Origin: CBDUZS01 sp965371785
GTDB taxonomy: Bacteria > Fermentibacterota > Fermentibacteria > Fermentibacterales > JCC-6
Length of the DNA: 56,784 nt
NCBI GenBank assembly: GCA_965371785.1
Contig: CBDUZS010000008.1
Coordinates: 1-56,784, forward strand
Reading direction: 5' to 3'
The translations under genes and the position numbers were made by a program. Shown here in pieces: positions 44,223-53,022 of the stretch. Position 1 is the first letter of the stretch. Every line of letters begins with the position of its first letter. A model generated the notes under the pieces. That model had not been told where the DNA came from, did not search any database, and was given only the letters and a program-made list of their open reading frames with translations.

Positions 44223-45479
44223 ATGAACAACAACATTGAACGAACGATGTCAGGCAGTTTCCTCGGGGAGACCCTTCTCGGAGTGGTTGCCAACCTGCGC
44301 AAGATAATCGCCTTCTGCTTCGTTATCGCCGTTGTATCGGCCGTATGGATGTTCACCAGGACTCAAAGATGGGAAGCCACTGCAGTAGCAATGGTCCCGG
44401 GAGTCCAGAGCGCATCATTCTCCGGGCTCTCCGGTATCGGTGCAGCCGGGCTCCCCGAAGGGCTTGGAGACATAGCGAACCAGTTCGCCAGGATACAGGG
44501 AACCCCTGGAGGGGCGGATGTCACCGTTGTTCAGCAGGTCCTCTCCTCGAGAAAAGTGATGGAAAGACTGATTCTCAGATACGACCTCATCACCAGGTTC
44601 AGAGCCATCAGCATGGAAAGGGCGAGAGAGAAACTGAAGCAGAGGGTCTCCGTCTTCCTGTCTCCCGAAGGCTTCTTCGTAATCTCCGCTCAGGGTAGAA
44701 CGAGGGAGGAAGCTGCCTCGATGGTCATGGATATCATCCGATTCGCCAACGAGGAACTTTCGTCTCTGGTAACCAGCCGTGCCCGTCGAAGCAGGATCGA
44801 GGCTGAAAAATCACTTGCTGCTGCCCTTGATTCACTCGGAGCCGCCCAGATCCGTATGGAGGCATTCAGATCGGTAACCGGTCTGAGCTTCCCTGAACAG
44901 CAGGGAGCCGCAGCCATAGAGGTTTTTACTACGATTGAAACCGAACTTGCCCTTGTCGAGGCAGAGCTTGCAGGTTTCGCAGGGAATGTCACCACACTCA
45001 ATCCCGCATACAGACAGGCTCTTCAGAAAGCGGAATACTTCAGATCTCTTCTCGAGGAAAGGCTCACTACCGGAGACTCCCTCAGCGTGTTCCCCGGAAT
45101 GGCGTTGTTCCCGGCCTACCTCAGGGAGTACGAGAACCTCTACATGGAGCTCGAAACCCAGAGAACCCTTTACCTCCTGCTCAGACAGGAACTGGAAACC
45201 CTGAAGCTCGAGGAAGTCCGTGAGAGTCCGACCCTTGAGATCATCGTACCTCCTTCCCCCGAGTTCCTGAGAGTCTTTCCCAAGCGGGGTAGAACGGTCA
45301 TCGTTTTCACATTCCTCGCATTCATGGCTGCCATACTGTGGCTCATGGTACTGACCTACGTCCGCCGATTGATGTCGGACGATTCAACCGGTTCCTTCTG
45401 GAGGGAAGTGATCCGGAGAACCAGTCTTCAACTCTCCCTTGGACGACGGAGCAGGAGTACCAGGACAAAAGGCTCCTGA
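44223..45479 (+). CDS. Wzz-like polysaccharide chain-length regulator / co-polymerase
   Basis: 418 aa, starts at the base after the Wza-like stop. Two membrane helices near the ends (about 22-41, KIIAFCFVIAVVSAVWMF; about 362-385, GRTVIVFTFLAFMAAILWLM) flank a long periplasmic helical domain with VVQQVLSSRKVMERLI, the PCP pattern. No C-terminal tyrosine kinase, so a PCP-1/2b-like protein rather than Wzc. Sets chain length or couples synthesis to export. Between Wza-like and flippase genes. Confidence 0.85.
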   Translation: MNNNIERTMSGSFLGETLLGVVANLRKIIAFCFVIAVVSAVWMFTRTQRWEATAVAMVPGVQSASFSGLSGIGAAGLPEGLGDIANQFARIQGTPGGADVTVVQQVLSSRKVMERLILRYDLITRFRAISMERAREKLKQRVSVFLSPEGFFVISAQGRTREEAASMVMDIIRFANEELSSLVTSRARRSRIEAEKSLAAALDSLGAAQIRMEAFRSVTGLSFPEQQGAAAIEVFTTIETELALVEAELAGFAGNVTTLNPAYRQALQKAEYFRSLLEERLTTGDSLSVFPGMALFPAYLREYENLYMELETQRTLYLLLRQELETLKLEEVRESPTLEIIVPPSPEFLRVFPKRGRTVIVFTFLAFMAAILWLMVLTYVRRLMSDDSTGSFWREVIRRTSLQLSLGRRSRSTRTKGS

Positions 45480-45492
45480 GCAATAGAGATTC

Positions 45493-46761
45493 ATGCTGAA
45501 AGAAACCTTCAGACTCAGAGGTAAAATCCTCCGTATTGGTTTTCCTGCCCTGGTCAGCCGCGGCTCACTTGCGGTCTGGGGAATCATCTCGATTTTCATA
45601 ATTAGGTCGCTTCCGGAAGACGCATACGCAGTTTACGCTGTTGCCAGAAGCCTGGAGATGTTCGGAGCACTCCTCGGGGGAGGGTTCATCTACCAGGCCC
45701 TGCTGAAGCTTGCCGCCGAGGGTGAGGGTAAGCGGGAGCAGCAGCTGGCAAATGCCGGGATGGTTCTGGCCCTCTGCTTTGCTGTGGCTGCAGCGCTGCT
45801 GCTGACCCTTGGAAGCGGCTTCGTACGTTCTTTTTACGGCTCGCTGGATCTCACCGGAATACCGGAACTCCTGGCATGGGTGGTGATATCGGGAACGGTA
45901 TGTCTTCTTCCGAGAACGCTTCTCCTGACAAAGCACAGGACCAGGGAAGTCATGCTGGCCGACCTGCTGTCCCTGGCAGTGAGGGGCGGCATAATAGTAG
46001 TGCTCCTCCTGACGGGTTCACTGAAGAGTGCCCATCAGATATTCACAGCCCTGATCGTTGCCAACTCGTGTGCCTTCCTTCTCAACCTGTGGATGGCGAG
46101 GGGTCTGTTCGCACCTCGGGCAGGTCTCGGGAAAGGTCGTTTTGCCCAGGTGATGAAGTTTGCAGTCTTCTCACTGGGAACCGCGCTTGCAGGTTTCATC
46201 TACTCGAGAACAGACATTCTCATGCTCGGAAAACTCGCACCGGCGAAAGACGTCGCTTCCTATGGTGCATGCAGGTCCATTACCGCTCTCGCAATTACCG
46301 TCAGCGCTGCGGCGAACATGATCCTCCTTCCCATGGTGTCCCGGATGTGGAACCAGGACCAGAGAAAACTTGTCAGAAAGAGACTGTTGAGCTCTCTTGC
46401 GCTGGTAGAGATCATCCTCCTCCCCGTTGCTGCCGCACTCGTCCTGTTCCCGAAGCGGATACTGGATCTGATCTTCGAGGGTAAGTACACGGATAACTGG
46501 CCGATACTGGTTATTCTCGGAGCTCTGTCGCTCGTTCGGCCCATGGGGAGCCTCTTCTCTTCTGCCGCATCGGGAATGGGGAGACCTCAGTACTCGCTTT
46601 ACAGCGTTCTGCTGTCTGCGTTGACCAACGTCGTCCTGAACATTCTTCTCATACCCGCTATGGGGGGGGTCGGCGCTGCCCTGGCAACCGCATTTGCAGT
46701 TGTTTCCGGGACGACACTGGTCGTCATCATGACGAACCGCCACATAGGCAAGACGGTTTGA
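45493..46761 (+). CDS. Polysaccharide flippase (Wzx/MVF family), second of two
   Basis: 422 aa, 13 bases after the Wzz-like gene. About 12-14 hydrophobic helices with KILRIGFPALVSRGSLAVWG at the start and the family middle signature FIYSRTDILMLGKLAPAKDV, YGACRSITALAIT and LNILLIPAMGGVGAALATAF. Probably flips a lipid-linked glycan. Last gene of the glycan transcript; a hairpin-rich spacer follows. Confidence 0.82.
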   Translation: MLKETFRLRGKILRIGFPALVSRGSLAVWGIISIFIIRSLPEDAYAVYAVARSLEMFGALLGGGFIYQALLKLAAEGEGKREQQLANAGMVLALCFAVAAALLLTLGSGFVRSFYGSLDLTGIPELLAWVVISGTVCLLPRTLLLTKHRTREVMLADLLSLAVRGGIIVVLLLTGSLKSAHQIFTALIVANSCAFLLNLWMARGLFAPRAGLGKGRFAQVMKFAVFSLGTALAGFIYSRTDILMLGKLAPAKDVASYGACRSITALAITVSAAANMILLPMVSRMWNQDQRKLVRKRLLSSLALVEIILLPVAAALVLFPKRILDLIFEGKYTDNWPILVILGALSLVRPMGSLFSSAASGMGRPQYSLYSVLLSALTNVVLNILLIPAMGGVGAALATAFAVVSGTTLVVIMTNRHIGKTV

Positions 46762-46826
46762 CCGGGAGGAATACGGGCAGCCCGGGAACAAAATTTTCGT
46801 CGAGGTGCTATTACCCAGTGCCGAAG

Positions 46827-46976
46827 CCGGGAATTCCCGGTGAAGGTCTTTACCGATTCTTCCGGTAAAGCAGGGCATTGGGCCAAAACAGACCTGATCC
46901 CTGGGCGGGTCGCATCTAATAGCGATCCTGTTACCCCTCCTGGGCCGGCGTGTTGTCACCTTGCGGCACGCCGGCC
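46827..46976 (+). ncRNA. Hairpin-rich spacer, candidate structured RNA or multi-part terminator
   Basis: Four consecutive dyads in a 284-base gap: palindrome CCGGGAATTCCCGG (46827-46840); CTTTACCG-7-CGGTAAAG, perfect 8 bp (46848-46870); GGGTCGC-8-GCGATCC, one wobble (46907-46928); and GGCCGGCGTG-14-CACGCCGGCC, perfect 10 bp (46943-46976). The last is followed by GCCCTTT, not a good U-tract. Lies after the glycan operon and before the Eis-like gene. No known riboswitch or housekeeping RNA family was recognised. Confidence 0.35.
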
Positions 46977-47045
46977 GCCCTTTACCATGGACAAATCCTG
47001 ATCGGGAGTCATATTCATGAAACACATCACCGGTCTGGAGCCGAC

Positions 47046-48272
47046 ATGATCAACAGGGAATACGATCCAGAAAAGGACAGGGAGCAGTGTCACCGAATCT
47101 GGCGCGATTGCGGATGGCTCGAGAAAGACAAGGAAGAGATCATGGACACCTTCATCGGAGGGTGCCGGGCTCTCGTGGGAGATGTAGAGGGTATTCCTGA
47201 AGCGCTTGTTCTATCGTCACCCGGGACGATGAGGTATCTCGACGAGGATATCACGATGTCCGCGGTTTGCGCCGTGACAACAAGCTACGTCGGCAGGAAA
47301 CGCGGATTGGCGAGAAGGCTTACTTCGGAGCTCGTAGCTGTCGATGCTGCCGAAGGCGCCGAACTGTCCGCTCTCGGCATGTTCGAACAGGGTTACTACA
47401 ACAGGCTGGGCTACGGTGCGGGAACGTACGATCCATGGTTCGATTTCGATCCTGCTGATCTGCTCGTTGACATAAACCCCCCGGTTCCGAAGCGGCTTAC
47501 CACCGATGATTGGGAAGCGGTGCATCACTCCAGGCTGACACGTAAACCGTCCCACGGAAGAGCCTGCCTTCAGAGAGCTGATCTGACAAAGGCCGAGATG
47601 GCCTGGTGTAAGAATGGCTTTGGGCTCGGTTACTTCGATGAGTCAGGAGAACTGACACACCATTTCTGGTGCGGCCACGAAGGGGGAGAGCATGGCCCCT
47701 ATTTCGTGCCCTGGATGTGCTACCGTGACTACTGCCAGTTCCTCGAGCTGCTTGCACTTATCAGGGGTCTTGGTGATCAGGTACACCTGATTCGTATCAA
47801 CGAACCGCCTGCAATACAGATGCAGGATCTTATCAGACAGCCTTTCAAACAGAGAAGGATTACAAAGGGAACCAGATTTGCAGGCAAAGTTCACAACAGC
47901 GCCTACTGGCAGATCCGCATCTGCGATATCGAGAAATGCATTCGCAAGACACACCTCGGCAGAGGAGAAGTCAGGTTCAATCTCAGGCTGAGCGATCCCA
48001 TCGGGAAGTATCTGGAAGACGACGCCCCCTGGAAAGGCATCTCCGGAGACTATACAATAGTACTTGGCGCCGAATCGAGAGCTTCGAGAGGAATGAGCAA
48101 ATCTCTTCCCCTGATGGAGGCATCTGTCGGGGCTTTTACCAGAATGTGGTTCGGGGTCCGGCCTGCATCAGGTCTTGCCGTAACCGATGATCTCGCAGGT
48201 CCTGAAGTCCTGCTGGAAGAACTCGACGATCTGCTCAGACTGCCCGTACCGAGAACGGACTGGGAATTCTGA
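47046..48272 (+). CDS. Eis-like GNAT N-acetyltransferase
   Basis: 408 aa from ATG 47046 (GGAG five bases upstream). Two GNAT-like halves and a C-terminal SCP2-like part: acetyl-CoA segment VCAVTTSYVGRKRGLARRL, FEQGYYNRLGYG (Tyr as general acid in Eis) and a final TDWEF. In Mycobacterium Eis the C-terminal Phe carboxylate is the general base, and the Phe terminus is kept here. Length and order match Eis-family enzymes, which acetylate aminoglycosides, other amines or lysines. Natural substrate unknown. Confidence 0.82.
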   Translation: MINREYDPEKDREQCHRIWRDCGWLEKDKEEIMDTFIGGCRALVGDVEGIPEALVLSSPGTMRYLDEDITMSAVCAVTTSYVGRKRGLARRLTSELVAVDAAEGAELSALGMFEQGYYNRLGYGAGTYDPWFDFDPADLLVDINPPVPKRLTTDDWEAVHHSRLTRKPSHGRACLQRADLTKAEMAWCKNGFGLGYFDESGELTHHFWCGHEGGEHGPYFVPWMCYRDYCQFLELLALIRGLGDQVHLIRINEPPAIQMQDLIRQPFKQRRITKGTRFAGKVHNSAYWQIRICDIEKCIRKTHLGRGEVRFNLRLSDPIGKYLEDDAPWKGISGDYTIVLGAESRASRGMSKSLPLMEASVGAFTRMWFGVRPASGLAVTDDLAGPEVLLEELDDLLRLPVPRTDWEF

Positions 48273-48291
48273 CTATCGGGAAGGAACTGAT

Positions 48292-48852
48292 ATGAAAGTG
48301 ATCGGAATCGTCGGCAGTCCCAGGTTCGATCAGACCACTGACGCAATCGTCAGACAGGTGCTGAACGGGTGTGAAGAGGCTGGCGCTTCAACCGAGGTGT
48401 TTCACCTTGGAGGTTTGGAAATCGCTGGTTGCCTTGCATGTATGGAGTGCAGAGAGACCGGTGTATGCTCCCAGCATGATGACATGACAATGCTCACCAA
48501 AAAGATTGTCGAATCGGATGCACTCGTTATCGGAACTCCCATCTACTTCTACTACATGACCTCCCAGCTGAAAGCGCTTACCGACAGGCTCTTCGTTCTT
48601 ATGAAACCTGATTTTACCAGCAGGCTCGGCGATGAGGGTCGGAAGGCTGTTCTGGTCGTTACTCAGGGCGCCCCGGACCCTGACACTTTCAAGGGCCAGA
48701 TAACGGCAATGGCTGATGCCTGGAAGCACGTTGGGATAATCGTCAAGGACACACTCGTCTCCACCGAGCTGCATGAACGTGCCCAGGTTATTGGAAACAC
48801 CGATCTGATTGACAGGGCTCTTGCAGCAGGCAGGGAACTGGCTCAGACGTAG
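48292..48852 (+). CDS. NADPH-dependent FMN reductase / iron-sulfur flavoprotein-like
   Basis: 186 aa from ATG 48292, with GGGAAGGA upstream; the frame is open back to 48187 but that overlaps the Eis-like gene. Flavodoxin-like fold: VIGIVGSPRFDQTTDAIVRQ (FMN phosphate loop), then GCLACMECRETGVC (Cys cluster CxxCxxC...C as in iron-sulfur flavoproteins), IGTPIYFYYMTSQLKALTDR and VVTQGAPDPDTF. Electron-transfer flavoprotein of unknown partner. Convergent with the DUF302 gene, 18 bases apart. Confidence 0.82.
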   Translation: MKVIGIVGSPRFDQTTDAIVRQVLNGCEEAGASTEVFHLGGLEIAGCLACMECRETGVCSQHDDMTMLTKKIVESDALVIGTPIYFYYMTSQLKALTDRLFVLMKPDFTSRLGDEGRKAVLVVTQGAPDPDTFKGQITAMADAWKHVGIIVKDTLVSTELHERAQVIGNTDLIDRALAAGRELAQT

Positions 48853-48870
48853 TCCGATGGATGGACCGGG

Positions 48871-49260
48871 TCAGGCCAGCCCCTCAACAACTTTTCTGAG
48901 CTTTTCTCTGATCTGGCAAGCAATTTCCGCGAGATCGGGATTGTCAACAGCCTGCATCGATGCAACGGGATCGACTGCGGCGATCTCTACCTGTCCCGAT
49001 GGCAGTTCCTGCACTATGACATTGCAGGGCAGCATAGTTCCTATCTTGTTCTCCTTTAACAGAGCCTGGTGAGCGAATGGAGGATTGCATGCTCCAAGTA
49101 TCCTGTATCTGGGGAAGTCGACATCCAGCTTCTTCTTCAGGGTCTCCTTCACGTCAATGTCCGTAAGAATACCGAATCCTTCGCCCCTCAGATCTTCCGT
49201 CACTCTCTCGACGGCTTTGTCAAAAGGAAGATCAACAATGGTGCTGAAGTAGTATTTCAT
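48871..49260 (-). CDS. DUF302 family protein
   Basis: 129 aa from ATG 49260 with GGAAAGGA nearby; the frame extends to 49290 without a better site. Matches DUF302: LPFDKAVERVTEDLRGEGFG, then FPRYRILGACNPPFAHQAL, GTMLPCNVIVQE and DPVASMQAVDNPDL. DUF302 proteins are often found with metal-resistance genes; this one is last in a copper module. Cytoplasmic, no signal. Confidence 0.88.
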   Translation of the reverse strand: MKYYFSTIVDLPFDKAVERVTEDLRGEGFGILTDIDVKETLKKKLDVDFPRYRILGACNPPFAHQALLKENKIGTMLPCNVIVQELPSGQVEIAAVDPVASMQAVDNPDLAEIACQIREKLRKVVEGLA

Positions 49261-49313
49261 CAGGTTTCCTTTCCCCGCCTGAACGGTCACAGAAAATGTC
49301 GTACCCTGTATAC

Positions 49314-51659
49314 CTACAACTTCGCAAACCTCAACCTGAGTGAATTGCTGATAACGGATACCGAACTAAAGCTCATCGCTGCGGCAGCAAGAATGGGGCT
49401 GAGCAGTATTCCGAAGAAAGGAAAGAGAATTCCAGCAGCGATCGGAACGCCAATTGTATTGTAGCCGAATGCGAAGAAGAGATTCTGCTTGATGTTCCGC
49501 ATCGTGAGCCTGCTCAGTTTGATCGCCCTGGCAATCCCTCGAAGATCGCCTTTCACAAGCGTTACATCAGCGCTCTCCATGGCGATATCTGTCCCGGTGC
49601 CCATCGCTATCCCTACCCGGGCAAGGGCCAGCGCAGGCGCATCGTTGATGCCGTCTCCAGCCATGGCAACCGGATGGTCTTCATCCTGCAGGCTTCTTAT
49701 GACCTCTGCCTTTCCGTCTGGAAGCACGTTCGCGATTACCTCGTCTATGTTAAGCCTTTCTGCTACCGCTTCGGCAGTGATCCGGTTGTCACCGGTGAGC
49801 ATGACAATCCTGATTCCGTAGTCATGGAGGAGTTCGATGGCTTCCGGTGTACTCTCTTTTATGGGGTCGGCAACTGCGAGCAAACCCGCAGCGATGCCAT
49901 CCACTGCTGCCATCATCACCGTGAAGCCGTCATGACCCAGTTCTTCTGCTTCCTTATCAAGGGAAGAGTGATCGATATCGAAGGATTCGAGCAGCAGAGC
50001 ATTGCCAATGAGGATATCGCGGCTTTCGACCTGTCCTCTGACTCCCTTCCCGGTAATGGATTCGAACCCGGTAACCTCGGAAAGAGTCATTCCCCTTTCC
50101 TCGGCGCCGGCGATAACGGCTGCTCCAAGGGGATGTTCACTTCCTCTTTCGACACCCGCGGCAAGAGACAGCAGCTCGCTCTCGTTGAAGCCCTTCAGAG
50201 GATGGACGACCATCAGCTTAGGCTTTCCCTCCGTAAGCGTGCCCGTCTTGTCTACCACAAGGGTCTTCACCTGCCTCAGTGTTTCTATCGCTTCGGCATT
50301 CCGGAACAGCACGCCGGCTTCGGCGCCCTTCCCCGATGCAACCTTGATTGCCATGGGGGTCGCAAGGCCGAGTGCACATGGACAGGCGATTATGAGAACT
50401 GCCACAGCGTTTATTATCGCATGGGCAAGCCGGGGCTCCGGACCTATCACAGCCCAGATAATGAAGGTGATAATGCTGATAGTGATAACAATTGGTACAA
50501 AATACCCCGCAACGACATCGGCAAGCCTCTGAATTGGAGCCCTGCTCCTTTGTGCTTCCGCAACCATCTCGACGATGCGTGACAGCAGCGTATCGGCACC
50601 AACTTTCTCGGTGCGCATCACCAGTGAGCCGGAACCGTTCAGGGTTCCTCCCACAATCGCGTCGCCCTTCTCCTTCTTCACCGGGGCAGGCTCACCCGTA
50701 ACCATCGATTCGTCTACGAAGCTGCTGCCCGAAAAAACACTGCCGTCGACGGGCACCTTTTCCCCGGGTCTCACCCTCAGTAGATCCCCGACCATTACAT
50801 CCCCGAGAGGGATATCGACTTCAGTTCCATCATCACTGACTTTCCTTGCGGTATCCGGCGCCAGCCCGAGCAGCTTTCCTATTGCGGCTCCCGCGCTGGC
50901 TCGTGCCCGAAGTTCGAGAACCTGGCCGAATAGGATGAGCGTAACAATGACCCCGGCGGCTTCGAAGTAGACTGCCACCTCTCCCGATCCACCCCTGAAC
51001 TCTGCGGGAAAGATGCCCGGAAAAAGCGCGGCCAGAAGGCTGTAGACGTATGCAACGGTAACACCCAGCCCGATGAGAGTGAACATGTTCAGGGATCGAT
51101 TCCGGACAGAGGCTACGGCGCGAACGTAGAATGGCCACGCGGACCAGATACAGATAGGGGTCGCGAACAGGAGCTCGAGCAGAACACGGTTCCGTACGGA
51201 GAAGATCTGTGAAATCGGCCTTCCCGGAAGCATGTCTCCCATCGACAGGATCAGTAACGGAACGACGAAGACCAGGGCGAAACGGAATCGCTTCAGCATG
51301 CTCCTGTACTCGGTGTCGTCCTCTTCACCCGGTGGGGAGGCGGTATGCCTTTCCAGGGCCATACCGCACTTCGGGCAGTCTCCCGGGTGATCCTGGAGGA
51401 TTTCGGGATGCATGGGGCAGGTGTACTTGCCGGAAATGCCGGTGTGCATATCATGGTCGGCATGTTCATGGCTCGAAGGCGATGCGGCAAGGAATGCACC
51501 CGGATCATCCTCGAACTTACTCAGGCAGTGATCACTGCAGAAGTAGTAAATCTTGCCCTCGTACTCGATGTTTCTGTGGGAATCTGAGGAAACTGTCATA
51601 CCGCAGATCGGGTCGATGTTCAAATTCTCGGTATGGGCTGCGTCTGATTCATCTTTCAT
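49314..51659 (-). CDS. Copper-type P1B ATPase with N-terminal YHS and heavy-metal-binding domains
   Basis: 781 aa. YHS domain DPICGM (about 16-21) with FCSDHC; a heavy-metal binding domain TCPMHPEI (80-87) and CPKCGM (95-100); then the ATPase core with TGEP (321-324), ACPCALGLATP (425-435), and phosphorylation DKTGTLTEG (470-478). Further on, MLTGDNRITAE and GDGINDAPAL. CPC indicates a Cu(I)/Ag(I) exporter (P1B-1). Inner-membrane pump. It lies behind a Spy/CpxP-like gene and an intercistronic hairpin, and before the DUF302 gene. Confidence 0.93.
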   Translation of the reverse strand: MKDESDAAHTENLNIDPICGMTVSSDSHRNIEYEGKIYYFCSDHCLSKFEDDPGAFLAASPSSHEHADHDMHTGISGKYTCPMHPEILQDHPGDCPKCGMALERHTASPPGEEDDTEYRSMLKRFRFALVFVVPLLILSMGDMLPGRPISQIFSVRNRVLLELLFATPICIWSAWPFYVRAVASVRNRSLNMFTLIGLGVTVAYVYSLLAALFPGIFPAEFRGGSGEVAVYFEAAGVIVTLILFGQVLELRARASAGAAIGKLLGLAPDTARKVSDDGTEVDIPLGDVMVGDLLRVRPGEKVPVDGSVFSGSSFVDESMVTGEPAPVKKEKGDAIVGGTLNGSGSLVMRTEKVGADTLLSRIVEMVAEAQRSRAPIQRLADVVAGYFVPIVITISIITFIIWAVIGPEPRLAHAIINAVAVLIIACPCALGLATPMAIKVASGKGAEAGVLFRNAEAIETLRQVKTLVVDKTGTLTEGKPKLMVVHPLKGFNESELLSLAAGVERGSEHPLGAAVIAGAEERGMTLSEVTGFESITGKGVRGQVESRDILIGNALLLESFDIDHSSLDKEAEELGHDGFTVMMAAVDGIAAGLLAVADPIKESTPEAIELLHDYGIRIVMLTGDNRITAEAVAERLNIDEVIANVLPDGKAEVIRSLQDEDHPVAMAGDGINDAPALALARVGIAMGTGTDIAMESADVTLVKGDLRGIARAIKLSRLTMRNIKQNLFFAFGYNTIGVPIAAGILFPFFGILLSPILAAAAMSFSSVSVISNSLRLRFAKL

Positions 51660-51689
51660 GCTAACCCCCCCGTAAAGATAACCCCGCAG

Positions 51690-51713
51690 CCGGGACGGGA
51701 AACCCCGTCCCGG
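51690..51713. terminator. Strong intercistronic hairpin
   Basis: Perfect 10-bp stem CCGGGACGGG / CCCGTCCCGG with loop AAAC. It sits between the Spy/CpxP-like gene and the ATPase gene, both leftward. No U-tract follows, so it may be a processing or stability element giving more of the upstream protein, or a partial terminator. Confidence 0.5.
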
Positions 51714-51729
51714 TCTTCAGCTGATCAGG

Positions 51730-52065
51730 TCAGTGGCAGCTGCCGCCAGATGAACGGCCACCGCGCAGGTCCTCGATGCCGTATTGCGAAAGGATCTCCG
51801 AGATCTGCTCTTCCGCGTCTGAAATGATCATCTCTATCCTGGCCATGTCCTCATCACTGATGTCCAGGTTCCTGTAGAGCATCATGTGAGATGAACCCTC
51901 CCGGTCACAATCCATATCTGCATCATCGCAGTACTCACCGCTGCCGCGGCCACCCATGCCATGATGACCGAATCCCATCCAGCCCGAACCGTATACTCCG
52001 CTGAACACGGCACCAAACACCAGCACCACTGCCACTATTCCCAGCGCCTTCATTCCATTAGACAT
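51730..52065 (-). CDS. Small periplasmic Spy/CpxP-like metal-stress protein
   Basis: 111 aa. Signal peptide about 1-27 (ALGIVAVVLVFGAVFSGVYG). The mature N-terminus is Gly/His/Met-rich (HHGMGGRGSG, HMM) followed by acidic residues and a helix RNLDISDEDMARIEMII. This resembles ZraP/CpxP/CnrX-like metal-stress chaperones or sensors. C-terminus ends in CH. Placed first in the copper transcript with a recognisable promoter. Likely binds copper or zinc or protects periplasmic proteins; details inferred. Confidence 0.6.
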   Translation of the reverse strand: MSNGMKALGIVAVVLVFGAVFSGVYGSGWMGFGHHGMGGRGSGEYCDDADMDCDREGSSHMMLYRNLDISDEDMARIEMIISDAEEQISEILSQYGIEDLRGGRSSGGSCH

Positions 52066-52103
52066 CGCATTCCTCCTTCGTGTATTTCCTACTCACATGG
52101 TAT

Positions 52104-52132
52104 ATAATACTGAATTGGTATAAAGGTTCCAA
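52104..52132 (-). promoter_or_regulatory. Sigma70-like promoter of the copper module
   Basis: On the minus strand, TTGGAA (52132-52127), a 17-base spacer, TATTAT (52109-52104). Leads toward the Spy/CpxP-like gene. An inverted repeat AATTGG-10-CCAATT (52113-52134) spans spacer and -35, a plausible operator for a metal regulator (no such regulator is in view). Confidence 0.5.
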
Positions 52133-52213
52133 TTTAGAAATCCCAACGAAGAAATACTGGCTGACCCTCTGAGTGGAGGGTATTATCCATGAACACACAG
52201 GAAGGGAGAAGAG

Positions 52214-53020
52214 ATGAGCTTCGTGGACAGAATAACAGAATTTGTGGTTGCTTACGGGCCAAAGGTTCTCGGTGCGGTAATCACACTTGCAGCCGGTTTC
52301 GTCGCGATAGCCCTCATAAGGAAATCGTTGAAGAAAACCTTCACGAAATCCTCCACGGAAGAGACACTGAGCAGGTTCCTTGAATCATTAATCACAATAG
52401 CACTTAAGGTGGTGCTGGTGGTAGTGGTTCTGGGCATGGTCGGCGTGCAGGCTGCATCCTTCGTTGCGATTCTTGGTGCTCTCACTCTTGCCATCGGCTT
52501 TGCCCTGCAGGGAAGCCTTTCGAATTTCGCAGGCGGAATCCTCATCATCATCTTCAGGCCGTTCAAGGTGGGCGATTACATAGAAGAAGGCGGCAGGGAA
52601 GGCGTTGTCAAGGAGATCCAGATACTGAACACCATTCTCACCACTGTGGACAACAAGACCATCATCATCCCAAACGGCCCCCTGGCAAGCTCAGTGGTTA
52701 CCAACTACTCCAGGGAGGAGACTCGCAGGGTGGACATTTCAGTCGGCGTGAGCTACGACGCCTCCATCCCACAGGTCAGGGAAGCTCTCCTGTCAGTTGC
52801 TTCAGCCCACGGGAAGGTGCTTGACGATCCGGCACCCTTCGCACGGGTCAGTGAGCTGGCGGACAGCTCGGTGAACTTTGCCATGAGAGTATGGGTCAAT
52901 ACACCTGACTACTGGGACGTATACTTCGACCTCACCGAGCAGGTGAAAGAGGAGCTGGACAGGCGGAATATTTCGATTCCATACCCGCAGATGGATGTCC
53001 ACCTGACAGGGAACGACTGA
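52214..53020 (+). CDS. mscS: Small-conductance mechanosensitive channel (MscS family)
   Basis: 268 aa, near the 286 aa of E. coli MscS. GGAAGGGAGAAG before ATG 52214. Three membrane helices (about 17-35, 57-77, 84-106) with the pore helix GALTLAIGFALQGSLSNFAGG, then the beta domain RPFKVGDYIEEGG, NTILTTVDNKTIIIPNG and C-terminal NISIPYPQMDVHL. Opens on membrane tension to release solutes after osmotic downshift. Divergent from the copper module; a 6-bp hairpin (52164-52181) precedes it. Confidence 0.93.
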   Translation: MSFVDRITEFVVAYGPKVLGAVITLAAGFVAIALIRKSLKKTFTKSSTEETLSRFLESLITIALKVVLVVVVLGMVGVQAASFVAILGALTLAIGFALQGSLSNFAGGILIIIFRPFKVGDYIEEGGREGVVKEIQILNTILTTVDNKTIIIPNGPLASSVVTNYSREETRRVDISVGVSYDASIPQVREALLSVASAHGKVLDDPAPFARVSELADSSVNFAMRVWVNTPDYWDVYFDLTEQVKEELDRRNISIPYPQMDVHLTGND

Positions 53021-53022
53021 AA

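Noticed and set aside
46171..47025. 284-codon minus-strand frame over the flippase end and hairpin spacer
   Set aside because: Low-complexity Arg/Gly-rich translation, antisense to a well-supported membrane protein.
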